This document shows, in pieces, positions 5,931 through 9,800 of a stretch of 9,800 nt of DNA. Source of the DNA: Nitrospinaceae bacterium (GTDB lineage: Bacteria > Nitrospinota > Nitrospinia > Nitrospinales > VA-1); contig JAPYPM010000076.1 in assembly GCA_029937635.1 (NCBI GenBank), forward strand, positions 1 through 9,800, read 5' to 3'. The first letter of the stretch is position 1. Every line of letters begins with the position of its first letter. The notes below the pieces were generated by a model. It worked only from the letters and a program-made list of their open reading frames with translations. It had not been told where the DNA came from and did not search any database. The position numbers and the translations under genes were made by a program.

Positions 5931-7646
5931 ATGGGTAAATCAAAAATCACAACAACATTCGAAGATGACTTTGATGAAGAAGAGAAACTTTCTCCTGAAG
6001 ACCAGGCGGATTGGGATGAAATGGAAAAATATTTCTCTGAAAGCCTTCACCAATTCAAGGAAGGTCAGATTATTCAAGGTATCGTAATAGAATTAGCTAA
6101 AGGTTTGGCAACAATTGACGTCGGGTTCAAATCAGAAGGGAATATCCATTTACACGAATTTCCTAACAACGGCCAAGACTTATCGGTCGGGGAGGAAGTA
6201 GAAGTTTTTCTAGAAAGGTCAGAGGATAATGATGGGAACGTTGTCCTCTCCAAAGAAAAAGCGAATAAAATTAAATTATGGGATGAGCTAGTTTCAAAGT
6301 ATGAGGCCGAAGAAATTATAGAGGGAACCATTATAGCAAAAGCAAAAGGTGGTCTTACAGTCGATATCGGATTAAAAGCATTTCTTCCTGGTTCTCAAAT
6401 TGACCTACGTCCTATAAGGAACCTGGAAAAACTGATTGGGGAAGTTTTCCAAATGCGCATTATCAAAATGAACAAAAAGCGCGGTAATATTGTCCTATCC
6501 AGAAGAGCTTTGCTCGAGGAGAAGCGCCAGAATAGTCGTACCGAAACTTTACAACAATTAGAAGAAAATAGCCTTATTTCAGGTGTTGTCAAAAATATTA
6601 CTGAATACGGTATTTTCGTTGACTTGGGTGGTATTGATGGCTTACTGCATATTACGGACATGTCTTGGGGACGTGTTAATCATCCTTCGGAAATGTTTTC
6701 AATGGGCGATAAATTAGAGGTAATGGTCCTCAAGTTTGATAAAGAAAAAGAACGTGTTTCGCTCGGACTTAAACAAATCACCGCTGACCCTTGGGTTAGT
6801 GTCGATGAAAAGTATCCTATTAATAAACAGATAAAAGGGAAGATTGTTAGCATTACTGATTACGGTGTTTTTGTTGAGTTAGAAAAAGGGATTGAAGGAC
6901 TAGTTCATATATCTGAAATGAGCTGGAGCAGGCATATCAAGCATCCAAGTAAAATAGTTTCTATCAGAGATGAGGTTGACGCTGTTGTCCTTACTCTTGA
7001 TAAAGAAAAGAAACGAATATCACTTGGGATGAAACAAATGGAAGCTAATCCCTGGGGGGAGATTGAGGAAAAGTACCCTGTCGGAACTGAAGTTGTTGGA
7101 ACAATTAGAAATTTGACCGATTTTGGTGCTTTCATTGAATTAGAAGATGGTGTGGATGGCCTTATACATATTTCGGATTTGAGCTGGAAAAAAATTAAAC
7201 ACCCGTCGGAAATCTTAAAGAAAAAAGATGAGGTTAAAGCGATAGTGCTTAATATTGATAAAGATAATTGCCGTATTTCTCTTGGTGTTAAACAACTGGA
7301 GCCAGATCCTTGGGATGATATCGCTAAAAAATATTCTATTGGAATGGAGGTTGACGGAGAAATTATCAAAATAACTGGATTTGGTGCTTTTGCTGAGTTT
7401 GGAGATGGTCTAGAAGGTTTGATACACATAACTCAGTTGGGTCCTGAAAATGTCTCTCAACCAGATCAAGTTGTTAAAATTGGTCAAAAAATTAAGGCCA
7501 AGATTGTTAAAGTCGATGCGAGTAATAAAAAAATTGCTTTGAGCATCAAAGCTTTTAAAGAAAATCTAGATTTGGAGGCTATCAAGCAAGAACAACTTCA
7601 GCTAGAAGTGCTTAAGGAAGAAGAAAGTGAACAGAAAACTGATTAA
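5931..7646 (+). CDS. rpsA: 30S ribosomal protein S1, six S1 domains
   Basis: S1 binds single-stranded mRNA on the 30S subunit and helps start translation, especially on messages with weak ribosome binding sites. The 571 residues hold an acidic N-terminal tail (10-35) and six S1 (OB-fold) domains at about 44-110, 128-194, 213-282, 298-369, 385-456 and 472-541. Domains 3 to 5 are the most alike (GIFVDLGGIDGLLHITDMSW, GVFVELEKGIEGLVHISEMSW, GAFIELEDGVDGLIHISDLSW). Domains 1 and 2 are divergent, as usual for the ribosome-binding end. A Glu/Gln-rich tail (550-569) closes the protein. It starts 65 bp after cmk with only a weak AAGAAAG upstream, in line with the weak sites typical of rpsA. A TATAAA at 5903-5908 could be a -10 box for a private promoter, but no matching -35 is visible. 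Confidence 0.97.
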   Translation: MGKSKITTTFEDDFDEEEKLSPEDQADWDEMEKYFSESLHQFKEGQIIQGIVIELAKGLATIDVGFKSEGNIHLHEFPNNGQDLSVGEEVEVFLERSEDNDGNVVLSKEKANKIKLWDELVSKYEAEEIIEGTIIAKAKGGLTVDIGLKAFLPGSQIDLRPIRNLEKLIGEVFQMRIIKMNKKRGNIVLSRRALLEEKRQNSRTETLQQLEENSLISGVVKNITEYGIFVDLGGIDGLLHITDMSWGRVNHPSEMFSMGDKLEVMVLKFDKEKERVSLGLKQITADPWVSVDEKYPINKQIKGKIVSITDYGVFVELEKGIEGLVHISEMSWSRHIKHPSKIVSIRDEVDAVVLTLDKEKKRISLGMKQMEANPWGEIEEKYPVGTEVVGTIRNLTDFGAFIELEDGVDGLIHISDLSWKKIKHPSEILKKKDEVKAIVLNIDKDNCRISLGVKQLEPDPWDDIAKKYSIGMEVDGEIIKITGFGAFAEFGDGLEGLIHITQLGPENVSQPDQVVKIGQKIKAKIVKVDASNKKIALSIKAFKENLDLEAIKQEQLQLEVLKEEESEQKTD

Positions 7647-7665
7647 GTTTAATTAGTAAACTTAA
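7643..7665 (+). repeat. perfect inverted repeat joining the rpsA stop and the sppA ribosome binding site
   Basis: TTAAGTTTA (7643-7651) and TAAACTTAA (7657-7665) are exact reverse complements around the 5-base loop ATTAG. The left arm contains the rpsA TAA stop, and the right arm ends in the first bases of the sppA Shine-Dalgarno AAGGA (7664-7668). A short T-run follows at 7671-7675. The stem has only one G-C pair, so it may act as a weak attenuator, hide the sppA site, or be chance in AT-rich DNA. Confidence 0.5.
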
Positions 7666-7678
7666 GGATATTTTTAAA

Positions 7679-8575
7679 ATGCCAGAATCAGAGAAAAAAA
7701 ACTCATCTTTTTTCAGGAGGTTATTTTTTTTAGTTCTTATAATTTTTGCTCTTATAGGTATTTTATCTCTTGCTTCAGATTGGATACCAGAACAAAGAGC
7801 TCAAAATAGGATTGGTGTGATTGATGTTACTGGCATTATTAGTGGCTCACAACATATTGTCAACCAAGTTAAAAAATTTCGTCAAGACAAGCGTATTCGG
7901 GGAATCGTCCTTCGAATTGATTCCCCGGGTGGGTCTGTAGGCCCATCTCAGGAAATTTATGATGAGGTTCTTAAAACTCGAGAGGGTGGTAAAGTTATCT
8001 ACGCTTCGATGGGTGCTATGGCGGCCTCGGGAGGTTATTATATAGCGAGTGCAGCTGAAAAAATTTTTGCGAACCCCGGAACATTAACTGGCAGCATTGG
8101 TGTGATAATGGTATTTACCAATGCCAAAGGGTTAATGGAAAAAATAGGCCTTCAACCTAAAATCATTAAAGCGGGTAAGTATAAAGATATAGGATCTCCA
8201 GCTCGCGCTATGACTGAAAAAGAAAGAAATCTTCTCCAAAGTGTGGTTGATGACGTACATCAACAATTCATAGAAGCGATTGCTAGCGGGCGTGATATTA
8301 GCATTGAGGAAGTCACTACCATCGCTGATGGACGAATTTTTACGGGACGCCAGGCGCATTCTCTGAACCTGGTAGACGAACTGGGTGGACTACAAGCTAC
8401 TATTGACCAACTGTCTGACAAAGTTGGGATTATTGGTGCCCCTAAAATTGTTAAAGAAAAACCACGCTTAGGGTTATTAGACTGGATTCTAAAAGCAACA
8501 ATAAATCAGCCTTTTATTAATCAATCCTCTATTCCTTCTTTGCAATACACTTGGCACCTAAATGGTTGGCAGTAA
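7679..8575 (+). CDS. sppA: signal peptide peptidase SppA, short (single-domain) form
   Basis: A membrane-anchored serine protease of the S49 family that degrades signal peptides after their release. Residues 13-32 form one N-terminal transmembrane helix after a Lys/Arg-rich start, leaving the protease outside the membrane. The S49 core is clear: VLRIDSPGGSVGPSQEIYDE (77-96), then the nucleophile Ser117 in MAASGGYY, TGSIGVIM (137-144), and the general base Lys169 in GKYKDIGSPAR. The Ser-to-Lys spacing of 52 matches the one-domain SppA of Bacillus type; the long two-domain E. coli form is different. GRIFTGRQAHSLNLVDELGG (218-237) closes the core. At 298 aa the length is normal. AAGGA at 7664-7668 lies 10 bases before the ATG. 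It follows rpsA by 32 bp, a frequent pairing in Deltaproteobacteria-like genomes. Confidence 0.95.
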   Translation: MPESEKKNSSFFRRLFFLVLIIFALIGILSLASDWIPEQRAQNRIGVIDVTGIISGSQHIVNQVKKFRQDKRIRGIVLRIDSPGGSVGPSQEIYDEVLKTREGGKVIYASMGAMAASGGYYIASAAEKIFANPGTLTGSIGVIMVFTNAKGLMEKIGLQPKIIKAGKYKDIGSPARAMTEKERNLLQSVVDDVHQQFIEAIASGRDISIEEVTTIADGRIFTGRQAHSLNLVDELGGLQATIDQLSDKVGIIGAPKIVKEKPRLGLLDWILKATINQPFINQSSIPSLQYTWHLNGWQ

Positions 8576-8670
8576 TCCTTTGTTTTTAATTCAAATAGAC
8601 AGCATTTTATTTTGGGATAAAAAATTATATCCAGTCTCTAAAAACACTTAACCTCATTTAAAATAAAGAG

Positions 8671-8698
8671 TTGACTTAGATTTTTACAATGATAAGAT
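8671..8698 (+). promoter_or_regulatory. probable sigma-70-type promoter of the IHF/HU-like gene
   Basis: TTGACT (8671-8676, 5/6 match to TTGACA) and TAAGAT (8693-8698, 4/6 match to TATAAT) are 16 bp apart. They end 52 bp before the start codon, inside the 175-bp gap after sppA. This suggests the gene can be transcribed independently of the rpsA-sppA unit. Confidence 0.5.
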
Positions 8699-8734
8699 TA
8701 ATTTTTAAGATAGTAGAGCATTCATTTTTTTTCC

Positions 8735-8741
8735 GGGGGGG
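8735..8741 (+). promoter_or_regulatory. unusual G7 ribosome binding site of the IHF/HU-like gene
   Basis: Seven consecutive G (8735-8741) followed by AA lie 9 bases before the ATG at 8751, in the place of a normal AGGAGG. The run stands out in this AT-rich region and is preceded by a T-run (8725-8732). Pairing to the anti-Shine-Dalgarno sequence would rely partly on G-U pairs. Confidence 0.6.
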
Positions 8742-8750
8742 AATTTAAAA

Positions 8751-9032
8751 ATGACAAAGGCAGAATTGGTAGAAAAGGTTTCTGATCAGATTCATTTGAC
8801 TAAGAAACAAACTGAGCTTGTTGTAAACACGGTGTTTCAAAGTATTACCGATTCTCTTAGTGATGGGAAGAAGGTAGAGCTCCGCGGCTTCGGTAGTTTT
8901 AGGATTCGCGAGAGAAATGCACGTATTGGAAGAAACCCAAAATCAGGTGCTCAGGTGGATGTGCCTGCCAAAAGAGTCCCATTTTTCAAAGCTGGAAAAG
9001 ATTTGCGAGAATTGGTAGATAAAAATACTTAA
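8751..9032 (+). CDS. ihfB: IHF/HU-family DNA-bending protein, IHF-beta-like
   Basis: A 93-residue nucleoid protein of the HU/IHF family that binds and bends DNA as a dimer. It aligns end to end with the family: the N-terminal helices MTKAELVEKVSDQ and LTKKQTELVVNTVFQSI, the core RGFGSFRIRERNARIGRNP at residues 45-63 with the DNA-intercalating Pro63, then PAKRVPFFKAGKDLREL at 72-88. Synteny downstream of rpsA and sppA and the MTK-EL start favour the IHF-beta class over HU. No IHF-alpha partner is in the window, and in some lineages this protein may act as a homodimer, so the symbol is tentative. It has its own promoter candidate and a G7 ribosome binding site. No intrinsic terminator was found after the stop. 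Confidence 0.88.
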   Translation: MTKAELVEKVSDQIHLTKKQTELVVNTVFQSITDSLSDGKKVELRGFGSFRIRERNARIGRNPKSGAQVDVPAKRVPFFKAGKDLRELVDKNT

Positions 9033-9373
9033 TATGTCTCTAATCTAAGTGTTAAAAAAGGCTAGTCCCCATCTAAAAATTTCCTCAATTATTTCCTCTT
9101 TGAGTCGTTAATTAGTGTTAGTAGGAAACATGGATAGATTATTTTCCATAGCTCATTTGATGTGATGTTTCATTAGTTAAATTATTTTTTCCTAGAGCAC
9201 CCAAAACTTAAGAGCGGTTCATTGACAACATTAAAAAATTGTCATCAATTTTGGTTAGCCTGCTGCTACTATTACTTTGTCTCTAATTCTATTTTATACG
9301 TGAAAGTTTGATTTGTTTTTTTTTGTACTATTGTGAAAAATAAAATATCAACAGTTAAAGAAAAGTAAATGGT
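9033..9373 (+). other. 341-bp AT-rich intergenic region before aroC
   Basis: No gene, tRNA or known riboswitch is recognisable here on either strand. It holds a short direct repeat ATTTCCTC (9080-9087 and 9091-9098), a weak inverted repeat ATGGA/TCCAT (9130-9134 and 9145-9149) and a consensus-like -35 TTGACA (9222-9227) inside an inverted repeat. A T9 run lies at 9316-9324. The length suggests aroC is transcribed from its own promoter. Confidence 0.6.
9222..9250 (+). promoter_or_regulatory. possible promoter with overlapping operator-like inverted repeat upstream of aroC
   Basis: TTGACA (9222-9227) is a perfect -35. At 17 bp the -10 would be TCAATT (9245-9250), only a 3/6 match. TGACAA (9223-9228) and TTGTCA (9239-9244) form an exact 6-bp inverted repeat with a 10-bp spacer, covering the -35 and spacer. 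This could be a repressor site, but no regulator is identified. Confidence 0.3.
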
Positions 9374-9800
9374 ATGTCAGGAAATTCATATGGAACTATT
9401 TTTAAAATTTGTACATGGGGAGAATCGCACGGAGAGGGTGTTGGAGTTGTAGTGGATGGCTGTCCTGCTGGGCTTGCTCTAAAAGAAGCAGACATCCAAA
9501 AGGAGCTTGACCGCAGAAAGACTGGTCAAAGTAAAGTGACCACAACGAGAAAAGAAACTGACCTCATACATATTCTTTCCGGTATATTCAAGGGTAAAAC
9601 AACAGGAACCCCAATCGCGTTGTGGGTTGAAAATCAGGATGCTGATTCTTCAAAATATGAAGAAATCAAGAGTAAGTTTAGACCTGGTCACGCGGACTTT
9701 ACTTACTTGATGAAATATGGGTTTCGAGATTATCGTGGTGGTGGTCGCTCCAGTGCACGTGAAACCGTAGGCCGGGTTGCCGCTGGGGCAATTGCAAAAA
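9374..9800 (+). CDS. aroC: chorismate synthase, C-terminus cut by window edge
   Basis: Chorismate synthase eliminates phosphate from EPSP to give chorismate, using reduced FMN; it is the last step of the shikimate pathway and feeds the PheA and TyrA encoded upstream. The visible 142 residues cover the N-terminal third or so. They include [24 protein letters not shown] at 6-29 with the conserved His19, then [10 protein letters not shown] (44-53) and TTTRKETD (56-63). [15 protein letters not shown] (69-83), RPGHAD (103-108) with the second conserved His106, and [11 protein letters not shown] (121-131) follow. The usual RRRPGQS has Thr for Pro at residue 50. The start at 9374 gives the classical MSGNSYG beginning; the ATG at 9369 is out of frame. 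Only a weak purine-rich site (AAAGAAAAG, 9357-9365) precedes it. It reads out of the right edge. Confidence 0.96.
   Translation, partial: MSGNSYGTIFKICTWGESHGEGVGVVVDGCPAGLALKEADIQKELDRRKTGQSKVTTTRKETDLIHILSGIFKGKTTGTPIALWVENQDADSSKYEEIKSKFRPGHADFTYLMKYGFRDYRGGGRSSARETVGRVAAGAIAK

Noticed and set aside
6905..7429. A 174-codon open frame on the - strand opposite rpsA
   Set aside because: It is antisense to S1 domains 4 to 6, has a Ser/Pro/Ile-rich composition typical of shadow frames, and resembles no family; the + strand frame is unmistakable S1.
8621..8638. GGATA/TATCC dyad after sppA as an intrinsic terminator
   Set aside because: The stem is only 5 bp with an 8-base loop and no T-run follows.
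9080..9098. Direct repeat ATTTCCTC twice, as a possible repeat array or binding site
   Set aside because: There are only two short copies in AT-rich DNA, with no further units or spacers.
9369..9452. ATG at 9369 as an alternative aroC start or small upstream gene
   Set aside because: It is out of frame with aroC and stops after 27 codons; ATG at 9374 gives the canonical MSGNSYG start.

Overview
The window is an AT-rich stretch of ordinary bacterial chromosome. It carries nine protein genes, eight on the + strand and one on the - strand, and both edges cut through a gene (glnD on the left, aroC on the right). Gene content and order (pheA, tyrA, cmk, rpsA, sppA, ihfB-like) match the block seen in Deltaproteobacteria and relatives. 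The closest-looking lineages are Desulfobacterota, Nitrospinota or SAR324-like bacteria. That is an inference from synteny and protein style; the genus cannot be read from the sequence. I see no mobile element, tRNA, rRNA or CRISPR array.

Layout. Positions 1-2270 hold the C-terminal 755 residues of GlnD, the PII uridylyltransferase. Five bases later comes a small secreted c-type cytochrome (2276-2644). A thiamine-binding (UPF0045/MTH1187) protein lies convergent on the - strand (2706-3014). A 229-bp divergent intergenic region follows, with a stem-loop and weak promoter-like sequences. Next is a tight + strand cluster: bifunctional chorismate mutase/prephenate dehydratase (3244-4317, TTG start), prephenate dehydrogenase (4322-5194), cytidylate kinase (5191-5865, ATGA overlap), ribosomal protein S1 with six S1 domains (5931-7646) and the signal peptide peptidase SppA (7679-8575). 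After 175 bp with a good promoter comes an IHF/HU-family DNA-binding protein (8751-9032). A 341-bp AT-rich gap then precedes the start of chorismate synthase AroC (9374 to beyond 9800).

How the genes fit together. AroC makes chorismate, PheA converts it to prephenate and phenylpyruvate (towards Phe), and TyrA converts prephenate to 4-hydroxyphenylpyruvate (towards Tyr). Cmk supplies CDP/dCDP, S1 drives translation initiation, SppA clears signal peptides and IHF bends DNA. This is the familiar mix of aromatic synthesis and information processing. aroA and ispH, which often sit inside this block in related bacteria, are absent here.

The most notable observation is in GlnD. Its HD (uridylyl-removing) domain aligns without gaps to the family pattern, but the HD pair reads Gln-Pro and the other expected metal ligands are replaced, so the de-uridylylation activity is probably lost. 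Other points are a perfect 9-bp inverted repeat joining the rpsA stop to the sppA ribosome binding site, a 10-bp stem-loop in the pheA leader, a short Phe-rich reading frame upstream of it, and an inverted repeat over a consensus -35 box upstream of aroC. I found no convincing undescribed system.
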